DNA of 64,000 nucleotides from Kalaharituber pfeilii (lineage: Eukaryota > Ascomycota > Pezizomycetes > Pezizales > Pezizaceae). Within the stretch, counting starts at the first letter, position 1, and every line of letters starts with the position of its first letter. The notes beneath the pieces were generated by a model. That model searched no databases. It saw nothing but the letters and a program-made list of their open reading frames with translations, and was not told the DNA's origin. Shown here one piece after another: positions 43,399 to 56,175 of the stretch. Location of the stretch: NCBI GenBank assembly GCA_015179045.1, contig WHUZ01000001.1, positions 1,240,001-1,304,000 on the forward strand, given 5' to 3'. The translations under genes were made by a program, and so were the position numbers.

Positions 43399-45026
43399 TC
43401 AGTCTATGACCATACCATCTGCCAGAGGCTCGGAAGTACTCTGTACATCTCCGTTTTGTTGTTTTACCTTTTCCTTCACTACCGTAGAATAGCACCCAGG
43501 ACAATTGTGCAGCACTTCATGGGTAAAGACATCACAGTCAACACAAAAATGCTTGCGGCACTTAGGGCATGCATAGCGAGAGGAGATGGATGTCCCAGTT
43601 GATGACTTTGGTCCGGTCTTATCCGGATTGGGGGGAGGTGGAGGAAATGCAGTTTGGCAGCCGAAGCAGTGCGTTGATTTGGCAGCCCTATTGTTTCAGG
43701 TTAGTGATAAACTAGTTCATCCATCATGTTGCGAGAAAAAATAATGGAAGTGAAAACCTACTGTTTCCATGAGACCTCTACCCAATTCTGCAGGGGAAAC
43801 AAATGGTGATATGATCGCGCCAGATGGGTTGATAAAATCAATGTCAGTCCACAGGTAGGGCAATCGGCTGGTAAAGCACAAACTTTGGAAGTGCAACGAG
43901 AACAATTGTACCCTCCTTTTGTTGGCTTACCATGGCTGGGTATATCATTAACAATGTCAGAAGCTGGACAAATTCCATTTACAAAGAAAGATTGAGGCAT
44001 ACCAAGCACAAAAGCTTGCCTGCTTCTCCACTTGTCTTGAGGGGAACCCCATCATTAGCAAGCTGGCCACGCTACTCTTCGCATTCCTTGTTACTGGTGG
44101 TATTGTGGCTTCCATGAGCAGTTCTCGGAAATGCATTTCATTCATTGCAACACCATAGGCCGTTGGGTCACCAACATTTGTCTTGCGGCAGAGCTCGCGG
44201 CACACAGCAACCTGAGCTGCCAGTCCTACAACACGACATGATATCTTATCTTCCACGAGGGCGTCTATTGTCTGGTGGATATCACCAGGATCTGCTGAAA
44301 TTAATGAGGCAAATATTATTAGTACCTCGCGGGTACCATGGGAGGGAGTATGACTGTCATGAGTTCAGAATTAGCACAAGTCTATCAATACCCACATACC
44401 ATCGCTACCAAGTGAATGGGAGCTAAGGTGAAGAGGTGGCATTACAATAAAGCAGCTCTTGACACATCCAGAGCATTTTGCAGACTTGGAGATCCTTTAG
44501 GCTCATCTTGTCTTAATCTCTTTACAGCTGTAATATGGTCCACAGGGTTCCCGCTCATGTCACTGATCCTCTCTGCAATGCCATCCTTCATTCCGATTAC
44601 TGCAACTTGACTTATTGGGTTTTGTTCAAAGAATTCTCGTATGAAGTCCACTGTGTATTTCAGCGTTACCAGATGCCTGGTTGGCCTAAAGTCTTTTTCA
44701 GTCATGGCAATGCTAAGGTCAATCACTATTACCATGTGCCGAATGATGCCTCTCTGTAATGGTGTAGCATCCCGTAACACGCGTTTCCGTTTTCCAGACT
44801 CGAGGAGACCAATGACAGCACTAGCAATAGATCCATCCTCTCCCTCAACGACTTGGTCCCATGAACGATGAATCTCCTCCCACCGCTCCTTGTTCGGCGG
44901 GGCCACTTTTTTTGCATTTGACTGAGTTCTAGTATTTGCTCCAGGCCGCCGAGAGCCCTTCCCCAGTGTATGGGCACCTTCATCTCCAGATTCTGCTTCA
45001 ATGTAGTCGTCGTCTGAATCCACCAT
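43399..45026 (-). CDS. SSL1: TFIIH subunit SSL1/p44
   Basis: Core TFIIH subunit that stimulates the XPD/Rad3 helicase in transcription initiation and nucleotide excision repair. Four exons in translation order: 45026-44446, 44353-44003, 43935-43762, 43687-43399 (464 aa, yeast 461; introns 92, 67 and 74 nt, in phase). The vWA domain starts at [15 protein letters not shown] and includes [15 protein letters not shown] and [14 protein letters not shown] across the first junction. Zinc sites follow: [19 protein letters not shown] with [18 protein letters not shown], then the C-terminal RING-like [32 protein letters not shown]. The acidic N-terminal 30 residues ([14 protein letters not shown]) are typical. 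Confidence 0.95.
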
Positions 45027-45483
45027 TTTTGGAACGTATGCGTATGTTCTGGTGTTGCTACCTTTGATGGTCTCGAGGCGATCTAGATTACTGTAACCTC
45101 AATGAAGAAAGTATAGTTTGTAAGGTTGAGGGTTCTTGCACTGCAAACGATGACGCTCTTAGATTGTGTCGCTTGTTGCTGCCGTGCCACTACCATCCAT
45201 TATCCACGCGTAGAGACATTGATCACGTGATTGCGCATATCGATCCTTCAAATCGGATCCATCTTATCTAATCTTACCATCAGTACCCTCACTCCTCTGC
45301 TTCTGCACCCGCCAAGAAACTTGTAAAACTTGGCGCCGCAACCCATCCTCAAAAAAAAAGTGGTGATACCAGCAACTGTTTTACCTGCTGCGACCCTCCA
45401 TAGAGAATTCCGCAGCAGTAACGTCTGCTCGCCCTTTGCCCACGCTCGATTTCCTCCGACAAGCTGCAACAATTCTGGCAACC
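45027..45483. promoter_or_regulatory. Bidirectional promoter SSL1/BMS1 with TCACGTGA box
   Basis: 457 bp between divergent starts. The 8-bp palindrome TCACGTGA at 45223-45230 is the binding sequence of fungal bHLH factors of the Cbf1/Pho4 type. It sits about 200 bp from the SSL1 ATG and 250 bp from the BMS1 ATG. Its role here is inference. Confidence 0.5.
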
Positions 45484-48400
45484 ATGGAGCAACAGTCGAA
45501 TCGTCCGCATCGAAAGTCGAAGGAGAAGAAGGACAAGAAACATTCTGGAGGTGCGCAGCACTTCCACTCGCTCACTTGCAATTCTTGCCGCCAGCGTGCA
45601 ATTCACAGCTATTAATTGCGTGAGAGCAGATTGATGCTAACATTTCACCGCTCATAAATTACATACGATTACAGGTCCTAATCCAAAAGCATTCGCCTTC
45701 GCAAACCCTGGAAAACTACAGAAGCAAGCTGCCCGAAGCCATGATGTGTGCCATTCCTCTCTGCACTCCCGCCTCTCACCGCCCCCAACTAACACAAATT
45801 GTGCCATGCTACTAGGTTAAAGAAAAGCGCCTGCATGTCCCCATGGTGGACCGCACCCCTGAAGAACCCCCTCCTCTCATCGTCGCTGCCGTAGGCCCGC
45901 CAGGTACCGGCAAAACCACTCTTATTAAGTCTCTCGTCAAGCGGTACACCAAGCACACCCTCACGACCATCCAAGGCCCCATCACCGTCGTCACCGGGAA
46001 GCGCCGTCGCCTCACCTTCATAGAATGCAACAATGACATCAATAGCATGATCGACCTTGCTAAAATCGCTGACATCGTCTTACTCATGATTGATGGCAAC
46101 TTCGGGTTCGAGATGGAGACGATGGAGTTTTTAAATATTCTTGCCCCGCATGGAATGCCGAGTAACATATTTGGCATCCTAACCCATTTAGATCTATTCA
46201 AAAGCCAGAGTGTGCTAAAAACCACAAAGAAGAGGCTGAAGCATAGGTTCTGGAGTGAGTTATATCAGGGTGCAAAGCTGTTTTATTTGTCGGGTGTCAT
46301 GAATGGGAGGTATCCGGATAGGGAAATACATAACCTGTCACGGTTCATCAGTGTAATGAAGAACCCGAGGCCGTTAAAATGGCGAAACGACCATTACTAC
46401 GTACTAGCAGATAGAATAGTTGACCTAACCGACCCGGCGGAAATTGAAAAAGACAATAAGATAGACAGGCAGGTGGCATTGTATGGGTATGTCCGAGGGC
46501 AGAACCTCCCTGCGGAGAATGGCCAGGTACATATTCCCGGTGTGGGAGACCTTTCAATTACGTCAGTTGAGCAGCTCCCGGATCCATGCCCGACGCCGTA
46601 CCAGAAGCAGCAAGCTGGAAAGACGAGACGGAGGTTAGGGGAAAAGGAGAAGTTACTATATGCGCCGATGAGTGACGTGGGCGGTGTCTTGGTCGACAAG
46701 GATGCAGTGTACGTGGATATACATACGCAGACGTTCGATGCGGGGAAATTAGTAGAGGGAGCAGGGATGGGAGAGAGGCTAGTAGTGGGACTACAGCAGG
46801 GGATCAGGTCGCAGACGTCTGATAGGGGGGTGCAGTTGTTTGCTGGTGGGGAGTTTTTACGGAAGATAGAGGATGAGAACGCGGATAATGGGGATACAGG
46901 GAGGAAGGTGAAGAGGAGTGTCAGGATGATTGAGAAGGAGGGTGATGAGCATGACGAGGATATGGTTGAGGGGGAGGGGGAGGACGATGAGGATGAAAAT
47001 GAGGAATTCAACTCAGGTGACGAGGATGAGGATGCGGATAAAAACGAGGAGTCTCTGGCGACGCTTAAACGAAGCAGGGCTCTCCATCAGCAGTTGGCAG
47101 ACGACATTGCCAAGGGCAAGGAAAGTGTGGAATTCGCAGACAGCGACTCTGACCTCGGCTCCATCTCTGGTGACGAAGAGGGCGTCTCCCTCGATGAGCG
47201 GGACATTGAGGAAGAATCCGCTGAAGATGCCGAAGACTACAATGACGATGATGGCGACGACGAGATCCCCCGTTGGAAATACAACCTTGCGGAGAAAGCC
47301 CGGGATTTGTTTTCCTGTCGTCCATCAAGCCGCATCGGCGATCTCTCTCGAATGATCTACGACGACAGCATATCGCCTACGGATGTTATTAAGCGGTGGC
47401 GTGGGGAGGCCATGAGACAGGATACCAATGAGAATGAAGGCTCAGACGACGAGTTCTTTAAGAAAGTCGAGGAGGATGACGAGAACTTGAATATCTGGGA
47501 TCGGTCGCTACCGTTATATGACTTGGAGAAACTGAACCAGAGGTGGAGTGATTATGATGAGCTTGAGGCGCTGAGGAAGCGCTTCATTACAGCTAGTTTG
47601 CTCGAGGATCGGGAAGCTGTTGAGGCAGAGGGGAGTGTGGAGTGGGACGGGTTTGATGACGCTGGGGAAGGTGAGGAAGGTGGCGGAGATAGCTTTTCTG
47701 ACGACGAAGGCGACGGTGACTTTGAGGACCTCGAGACAGGTGAGAAGCACGAAGGGAAAAAGAAATCCTCCCCCCCGGAAAAGAAATCAAGTACGCCAGT
47801 GGACTCCCTGGAAGCAGAGCGCGAAGCCAATGCCCGCAAGAAAGCCGAACTACGTCTCCGCTTCGAAGAGGAAGACCGAGAAGGTTTTAACAACGACCGG
47901 AGCGGCGCAGGTGACCCGACCCTCCCTTCAAACGAGGAATTTGGCGAAGACGACTGGTATGCTGCTCAAAAGGCCAAACTCGCCCTGCAAGCGCAAATCA
48001 ACCGGGCCGAACTCTCGCTTATCGAGGACCCCGCCCAGCGGGCCCGCATCGCCGGATACCAGGCAGGCTCATACTGCCGCATCCTTCTATCCCGAGTCCC
48101 CCACGAATTCATCGCCCATTTCGACCCAGCCTATCCCTTGCTCATGGGCGGTCTGACGCAAACAGAGTCCCGCTTCGGCCTGATCCAAGTCCGAATAAAG
48201 CGCCACCGGTGGCACAAGAAGATTCTCAAAAGTAATGACCCCCTCATCTTCTCGCTTGGCTGGCGCCGCTTCCAGTCGCAGCCCATCTACAGCATCTCGG
48301 ACTCGCGGACCCGCAACCGCATGCTCAAGTATACCCCTGAGCATATGCACTGCTTCGGGACCTTCTACGGCCCCTTAATCGACGTGAACACGGGCTTCTG

Positions 48401-49268
48401 CGCCGTCCAGACTCTCGGCTCCAAGGTGCCCGGATTCCGCGTCGCTGCAACTGGAACCGTCCTCAGCGTCGACCACTCATCCGACATTGTCAAAAAGCTC
48501 AAACTTACGGGCGTGCCGGTCAAGATATTCAAAAACACTGCGTTTATCCGTGACATGTTCAACTCGGCGCTTGAGATCGCCAAGTTCGAGGGCGCGGCCA
48601 TCCGCACAGTTTCCGGTGTGCGGGGACAAATCAAGCGGGCACTGGCGCGCCCGGAGGGCCACTTCCGCGCCACGTTTGAGGACAAGATCTTGATGAGTGA
48701 CATTGTGTTCCTGCGCGCGTGGTACCCTGTCAAGCCATCGAGGTACTACAACGCCGTGACCAACCTCCTACTCCCCAAGGACCAAAAGGACACGTGGGTC
48801 GGCATGCGTCTGACGGGCGAAGTTCGCCGCGCGCACAATGTCCCCACACCAAAGCCTCTAAACTCGCAGTACCGCCCGATCACGGACCGCCCGGAGTACA
48901 GGCACTTTAACCCGCTCAAAGTCCCAAAGTCGTTACGAAAAGAGCTGCCGTTTGCAGCAAAATTGGTTCAGCTGGCGCCGCAGCGGAACAAGACGTACAT
49001 GCAGAAGCGGGCCGTGGTGCTCGGGAAGGAGGAGAAAAGGGCAAGGAATTTGTTGCAGCAGGTGAGGATTTTGGATATTGAGAAGAAGAGGAAGCGGAAG
49101 GAGAAGGAGGAGAAGAAGAGAGAAGTTTATAGGAGGAAGGTAGAGGAGAATGAGGTGATGAGGAGGGAGAGGGAGAAGAGGGAGAGAGATGAGTTTTGGA
49201 GGAAAGAGGGCAGGAAGAGGGTGAGTGCGGAGGAGGGGGGAAATGCGAAGAGGAGGAAGGGTGCGTAG
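45484..49268 (+). CDS. BMS1: Ribosome biogenesis GTPase BMS1
   Basis: Nucleolar GTPase of the small-subunit processome that acts with Rcl1 in 18S rRNA processing. Three exons: 45484-45550, 45675-45745, 45816-49268 (1196 aa, yeast 1183; introns 124 and 70 nt, in phase). The N-terminus is basic (KSKEKKDKKHSGG, NPKAFAFANPGK). G-domain: P-loop VGPPGTGKTTL, IECNNDINSMIDLAKIAD, THLD in FGILTHLDLF. The AARP2CN region follows (GYVRGQNL, VHIPGVGD). A central span of about 350 residues is strongly acidic with repeated EDED/GDE blocks. The C-terminal RIBIOP_C domain shows YTPEHMHCFGTFYGP, FRVAATGTVL, KIFKNTAFIRDMF and FRATFEDKILMSDIVFLR. The tail is a Lys/Arg/Glu coiled region. Confidence 0.96.
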
Positions 49269-51856
49269 TCATTTGGCTTTGTTTGTATGTTTGTGTATGA
49301 ATGTGTGTTGGGCGGGGGTGTTTGGCCACAGCATGCATTCACCTTATTCATGTATTATATCATCACCCGTTTTTTTTGTTTTCATCATATTTCCATATAC
49401 GCCTATTGGATAAGGAGAACTATGTAATACAAGTGCAAATACAAATACAAAAGGTTTATTGTATTGTTTCAAGCATAAGGATTTACATCTTCAATGAATT
49501 ACTCCCTCTCAAACTAGCAAACGTCCATTCAATTACTTCTATTTTATACTTATGTGTCTTACCTGATGCTAAACGCTCACGAGTAATGTGCATTAAAAAA
49601 CAGTAAAATCATAACTCCGCTGTTACCCTCAGCGATACCCACAACCCCCTGCATCCACACACTTCAGATAACATTGCTATAAAACTTCAACAGGTACAAA
49701 AATGAAATAACAGCAGACTGTCAGACTTAAGAAAAAATACATGAGAGTAGTCGACCTACCAAGAATCACAGTGCGATGATGGCGGCTTGAGGAGGCACAG
49801 AGGAAAAGGCAATGGTAAAGGGACCGGAAATGCGAAAGGCGGAGATGGGAGATGCGATGGAAAAGTCTGTTGGGAGGTGAAGAAGCAACACGAGAGGCAA
49901 CACGAGAGCCGAGCCGCGCTAAATAAATTCAGGCACGCTCATTTTTTCTAACCTTTTCTATATAATAAAAAAAGAGCTCATTTTTTTCCCCTTAAAGTTA
50001 AAAATGAGGCGGTGGTGTATAGGAGAGATGACTGCTGTCGGAGGTGCGATGGTATGAAAGTGTGGGGACGGTGGAAGTGGGTACAGGAGGTGGGGAGTTA
50101 GTTGTGTACCGTCTCCAGTGATCGATATGCAACAAGAGACCATGGAGAGGTATAAAATTGAGGGTCCCGGTTCGATTCTCACCCCGAGCAGGGGAAGAGG
50201 GTTTTCCAGCATCTTTCTATAGGATGGAGTGTAATGCTCCGGGTTCGATTCTCACCCCGAGCTGGGGAAGAGGGTTTTCCAGCAACTTTCTATAAGATGA
50301 AGTGTAATGCTCCGGTTCCAATAATGATCAATCAAAATGTCGAGTTGGAACCGGGACAACCTGCTTTAATTTTAGTTGTGCGTACCTAATTTCTAACATT
50401 CTCCACATGATGCCTACACAACAAGTACTCGGAGTAGTGACCACTACACGACGCCCACATGCACCGCGTCAAATTGAGTAATTTCAGATCTTCAACCCAC
50501 TTTTCCGCACCCCCTCCCTCCACCCCTCCAGGACTTGTAACCCCAAAACGCAAGAAATGTTGTCACCACCTGCGAGGCTGCAATCATCGCTCGGGCCCAG
50601 AAATCCGGGAAAGCCTCGGTCCGCTTGTCACAGCTAGGCTACCCCTGCGTATCAGGGCAGTTTATGTAGAACATTAAAGCCTTGCTTGGAATTCCGTCGG
50701 CACTATCGTCCTGTGTCGACGCCACGTGTATCTGAAGGTATCTAATTCCCCCAACCATCCCGCCAAACTCAATTTTGACAAGAGAGACAGGCAAGGCTTG
50801 AAAGCCTACCTGTCCTTGCACACTCACGACCGCGATAACGGAAACAACCATAACCCTGTACTTTATGACGACTGATGCACCTTGATTGCTACTTTTAATT
50901 TTGTTCTGATTACCTTCGAATAATCGAGCACAATGGGTTGAGCATATATGGCCAGACAATGCCCCGAATTGAAAATAACCACATAAAGCAGTTTTAAACG
51001 CGGCTATTAGCTATATCGTAAATAAATATAAGACGCACCCCGGAATTGCTTTACTCCAAATCCAACCAGTACACTGATAGATAGAGGATATCCATGAGGC
51101 GAGCAATTCACAGAATGTACTTCAGAAAAAAAATTACAGTGTAGCAGAGTGCAGTGCTAGCTCTAGCTCAAATTGACATGTCAGGGCGAGAACCTGGGAA
51201 TAGCAATATTCAATACCAATTTGGGTATTTTCTAATGGATTTAGGACACTTATCTCCTGAATTGAAGACATAGGTGAGACAGACCGGATTTCGGCATTTG
51301 TTTTTGAATCCTCAGAATGCGATATGAGACATCGTATGAGGGGAGGTAAGATGTATTTGCGGTACCGTCGAGATATCCAAATTATTACAGCCATAAGCCC
51401 CGCACGACTCGTTGCCTGCAGTCCTGGATACTCAAATTTTGGGCCTGCAGGGCGAGCAGCTTGAGACAAACCTAAATGGATTGACGAGCATGCCATGGAC
51501 GGACAGGGTTGGTATCATTGAATGACTTGGAGTTCTTCTTGGCCTTTATCAGTCCCTGACAAAAGAAAGTTGCATACAGCGGACTATCCACCTCAATTTA
51601 TCCATATCAACAAGGGAAGCTAACCGAAGTCTATTCCAGAATTCTCGCCTTTTGTCCCGTTTTCTGGTCCTGAGTGCTGGCTGGGCAAGTGTTCATGCTT
51701 ATGGTGTCTTTGTCAGCAAGGCGGGCATGGGAGTTACATCCCATGGGCTGCGATGTAAGAATGGGTCGCTTCATTCCTCTACAGAGTTTCTGTAACATAC
51801 AGTTTGTTTCTAACGGATAAGGTATGATGGATGGGATGATGGGTGATGGATTGAAA
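49269..51856. other. Long convergent intergenic region BMS1/VPS3 with SINE-like repeat
   Basis: About 2.6 kb. Besides the repeat at 50065-50354 it holds a 120-codon minus-strand frame (51496-51134) with one hydrophobic stretch; I do not recognise it and did not call a gene. GCAACACGAGAG is duplicated near 49886-49910. Confidence 0.5.
50065..50354 (+). repeat. SINE-like dispersed repeat, copy 1, with 73-bp tandem units and hairpin end
   Basis: An A-box-like GGTGGAAGTGG (50071) and B-box-like GGTTCGATTC (50169) lie in order, as in tRNA-derived Pol III promoters, though the T-stem is not paired. The stretch from the B box repeats with period 73 (second GGTTCGATTC at 50242), differing at few positions. 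It ends with a 10-bp inverted repeat, CCGGTTCCAA at 50312-50321 and TTGGAACCGG at 50345-50354. A diverged copy is at about 61008-61155. Confidence 0.6.
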
Positions 51857-54800
51857 TTAGGAGGATGCAGGACCCTCAAATGCTTGTATTGTTGGACCAA
51901 GTTCATCGCATTTGTCAACAAACTCTGCGTTAACCTAAAAAGATGTCAGTCCAGATGAGAACAAACAGATAAGTACACTATCATTATAACTAAGACGTAC
52001 TCTAAGGTTTTCTCCCCTACGTACGGCTCTAGCAATAATCGTTTCGTTCTTCTCTTTCATCAAATTTCTCAAAGCCCCAATTAGGAATTTTGATATCAGC
52101 GCAATAGAGTACGTATCAGGAATCACAGATAGAACCTTTTTAATATTAGCGCCCATGTTTTCAAACGTTGCGCTGTTGAGGAAGGGTCTGTTGAAATAAA
52201 CTCACGTGAGCAACATCTAACCAAGTTCCCCAGCGATCCAGTAGCAATTCTACCCACTCTTGTCTAACAACCCACTCGTCTAGCTTCAAAGCTTCAACGA
52301 GCAACAAGCCGAACAATCGTTCTTGCTCTTCCCGCCTTCTGCGGTCTGCATCTTTGTCTCTCTTTTTACTCTTGTCAGTCGCTATAGCTGATATGATAGA
52401 AGATGTCGTTTTCCCAATATTTAGACAATACTCAATGCTTCCATCAAAATCCCTCAGTTCATGTACCAGAAGCTGTAGCGCTTTATCATGACTTCCTCCT
52501 TTTCCATACAGCACAATCATTTCTGCTACTAAAAGCCCCTTGAACGGTTCTAGCCTCTCCATCATCATGGTATTGTCAAAAGCGGCCCCAATCTCCGAGG
52601 CTGAAGCCAGAAGATCTAAAAACATTAATCTTTGGTTCCACCAATCGGTATCATCACCATGACTAGTAGAAGGTAGAGTATTCTCTTCGAGAAATTTGCG
52701 ATATGTTGGCTTTGGTAAATTTAAGACTCTATATGCTTCATATGATGATTTCAAAGCTGCTGTTGCCGGAGATTCAGAAGATAACGTGCTGGTCAGAGAC
52801 CCAAGATAAATCATGAGTAGCTCATGTGAGTGTGCGTAGTCCTGAACGTAACGTTTCGTAAGTATGTGCCCTCGGTAAAGGGTAAAGCTCAATTACCTTT
52901 TTCTCGACAACGAGATATTCTACAAATCCTTTTAGAGATTCTGGTGCATGTTCTCGAAGCATATTCAGCACCTCTTCGACACTCCATTTCACTCTCGCTC
53001 GTGGGTCTGTGAAAACCTGAACACCGAGTCTATGGTTTCGTCTAGCCAACCAGAGTCCGTAGTCTTTTACCAATTCCCTATCCTTTTTTCCCAATAGATA
53101 CTCTGCTATCTTTTCCTCTCCTTTTCCAAACTCTGCCATCATTTTCTCATCACCACTCTCAAATAATCTCCGCCATGTTTCTAACACCTCTCTACTCATT
53201 TTCTTCGATTGGTAAAGGATAGAAAGGACATAGAGCCGCTTGAACTTCTCCAAGAGGTACACACATCTATCAAAGCACTCAATAGAAGGAGGATAGTCGA
53301 CCATCCTGTAGAGCTCTGCACGTACATCAACTTCGCCTGCCATATGTTTGAGGGCTGACGGTGAGCGTGTGGCTTCCAAGGTAAGTAAACAACGGATTAA
53401 CGCCGCATCAATAGTCCAAAATACTTCCTTTTCATCCGCTTGAGATACACTCCCAAAGCCCTTCTTCTGGCGCCAAGCGGAAAGATATCGTCTCAAAAGG
53501 AGGAGAAGGTCTCTCCTACCTTTCCATTCGGTGTCTCCATTGTCATCTGTTGATTGTGTTTGAATTTGCGATTTGCGCTCTGATAGGTATATGTCGACTA
53601 CCTCTCTTACGCCACCATAAACCCAAACCCCGTTTCTACCTTCCCTCAACTCACCTTCAAATCCGGGAAAAAGTGATACCACGATTCGCGGGTCAAGGCC
53701 CCCTTCAATCAACGCTTTCTCTGTTGCCAGTAGTTCTGTAGGGAATTGTCTTTTATCTTCCTCTCTGGGCAGGCTCAAAAAATCTAGTAGCAAGATGACG
53801 CCGCACTTTTGCTTAATATAAGCAATTTCGTGAAACATCCTCTCTGTAGTCGGCTCCAGCCCATGCACTTCTTTTAGAATGGATAGTATAGTCATCCTCC
53901 GTCTGTCCCTTTCTTTCCTTACTTCCGGTGTATTTTCGTTAGGAGCGTACAAAGCCAGAGGTAATCTCGAGTCCAAGCGTATTACTAAAGGGCTTGGGAT
54001 AAGCCTCCATATACTCCTGCCGCTGAAAACAACAACCTTCCCTCCCAATTTCGATATTCTATTTGCAGCCTCCAGCTCCTCAGCATTCCTTCGTGTCTCC
54101 CAATCCTGTAATTCGAGTGTTGTTTCTGTTCCTGTATTTCGCTCGCTTACTACTGATCTGACTCTATCAAATTTCAGTCTGCTACCAATCTCCCCGGAAA
54201 CAATCTCCTGGAGACCTAGAACCTTGGCAATACCTGCATTTGCTGTTAATGATAACCCAGTAGCGTGAATCAAGTTTGCATTGGGCCCATCATTGGTATG
54301 ACTTTCCAGCAATGGGATGACTTCCAATACTCTGACACGATCATCTTCTGAGCATGGCAGAAGCGCAATAAGGCAATCATTATCGAGAACAACTTCTTCA
54401 GGGTATTTCGATAGGGAGATAGTCCCTCTTGTAGGGTCACCATCATTGTTTACAAACATTCCAACACCGGGATCGAGGGAAGAGGTTCCGGTCATTAAGA
54501 GAAATTCATTGGGTGTTGGGGTAACAATATGAGGTTTTAGAAATTGACGGGTCTGCTGTGGCGGTTTCGCCGAAGGTGGCTTGGAAGGCCGCGGTTTAGG
54601 ATAAGAGGATGTAGCACTGCCTGGAGGTGTAGGATTAGGGGTGGTGCTCCTTGAACCTGTGGCGGGCCTTTGGTTGGAAGGCTGGGAAGGCAATTGCGCA
54701 GGTTTGATGGGAGTCCTGGCAGTGGGGGATTTGGCCCTAGATACTTCTTTAGCTGTCGCAGCGAGTGTAGCAGGCTGAGTTTCTGGGCTGCTGCTTGCCA

Positions 54801-56175
54801 ATCCTTGAGTAACCTCTTTCCCTGCAGCGTGTCCAATGGAACTTTCTCGTGATAATGGTGAATTTCTGCCGATGCTCCCACCAGAACGACTTTTGTCCCC
54901 ACGTATGCCCCCTGTACTAGATGCTCTAGTATGTTTATTTCCCGCCAATTCCTCTGGTGGTCCTAACTTCGGGGGTGTGCTCGATAGAACTTCACTTCGT
55001 GATCTAGGTTGAAGCGAGCTACTCCTTGCCAGAGGGGAGCGCCCTGCGGCTGAAGAAGAAGCACGTCGGCCTAATGAAGGTTTCTCCTTCGCGCTACGGC
55101 TGTCATTTCCACTGTCTTCTGATGCTGATGGAAGCTTGGGAGAAGGTAGCTGTTTCGCGGGAGATGGTGTACGCGCGGTCCGTAAGTCCGATGGTGAGTC
55201 TTTTGGAATTTGTGGAGGTGTCTCCTGTTGTGGTGTTAGAGGAGGCGGATTAGACAGAATAGGAAACAAGGGAAATATCCCCCCCATCTCAAGGTGTAAG
55301 AGAGAGTAATCGGTGCTTGTTGCGACGCATGCAATGGGTCCCCGTCTTGCAGCATAAATAAGAGATGGGCATTCTATATGCTGAAACGCGTATTAGCGAT
55401 AAATCAGTCACTCCGGTGCAAATATGCTTACCTTGACTGCTCTCAACCCCTCTTCTTTGACCCTTACCATTCTCACATCCTTCTTTCCCATTATCATGAC
55501 CAGCTTGGAACTATCCGTTGCCAATGTACCTGATATTCTTCCAATGCTACCTGTTTGAGAGTAGCCTGATTGCGTCGCTGCTTCCTCTTCTTCCCGATCA
55601 AGCTCATTCTGGTCCAAAGCCCCAACAAAGCTTGTGCTTCCGACCTTGGGACTCCCACCATATGCAGGGGAGAGCTCTGGATAACTCCAAAATGAAAGAA
55701 GTCCGGTTGAGGAGAGTACAAGTAATTTACTAGGTCCCGGGAGTAGGAGTATCCGCTTGATATGTGGTTGCGGAGACTGAGAAACAGCGGAGGCGGTGAG
55801 AGGAGGCTGGATCCGCGATGCAAGGATAAAGGATGGTTTTTGAGAGGGAAATGGGGAGCTATTCGCGGGCTGAGGTGTTCCGGGGACCGAAGGGGGCAAA
55901 AGAACAAAATGGAATATCTCATGTGCGGAAGTGCCAATGTAGAGATTCTCCTCTGTCCTGTCCTGTCAGCAAAAACCCCTCCCCCGCATGGCATAACTTC
56001 CCCAGATCAACGTACCCCACGCCTCCACGCACGTAATCTCGACATCCTCCCTCTCCGGAATCTGTAACGGCAGGTCTTCCACAAAATCTACCAACATGTA
56101 AGGACCAATTGCTCCGTTCTCCACTGGGGCCGAACCCCTCCTTATCAAACTGTGTTCATCCCCAGGCTGTTCCAT
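51857..56175 (-). CDS. VPS3: CORVET subunit VPS3 (TGFBRAP1-like)
   Basis: Endosomal tethering subunit that links CORVET to the Rab5-type GTPase Vps21. Six exons in translation order: 56175-56016, 55952-55432, 55380-52897, 52841-52206, 52135-52001, 51934-51857 (1337 aa; introns 51-70 nt, in phase). N-terminal CNH/beta-propeller: VEITCVEAW-EENLYIGTSAHEIFHF, LVLSSTGLLSFWSYPEL, VRVKEEGLRAVK-HIECPSLIYAARRGP. A disordered Ser/Pro/Arg insert of about 230 residues follows, then GTSSLDPGVGMFVNNDGDPTRGTI. The C-terminal half is helical and ends in the Vps39/Vps3 domain-2 motif HVLSVIPDTYSIALISKFL and ETIIARAVRRGENLRV. The GVGMFVNxDGD block favours Vps3 over Vam6/Vps39. The start is uncertain; in-frame Met codons exist at 56349, 56400 and 56496. 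Confidence 0.88.

Noticed and set aside
46397..47011. Long Ser-rich minus-strand ORFs within BMS1 and MRE11
   Set aside because: They are antisense shadows of acidic (GAG/GAT-rich) coding sequence.
50155..50260. Possible tRNA genes because of GGTTCGATTC boxes
   Set aside because: The T-arm stem does not pair, there is no acceptor stem, D arm or anticodon arm around it, and the box repeats within a 73-bp tandem unit.
51134..51496. 120-codon minus-strand ORF with one hydrophobic segment downstream of VPS3
   Set aside because: No recognised family and no supporting upstream exon; kept out of the gene list.
52136..52205. Apparent 18- or 33-nt introns ending CAACAG in VPS3
   Set aside because: Too short; extending to the AAAAAG acceptor gives a 70-nt intron with a CTAAT branch and a gap-free family match.
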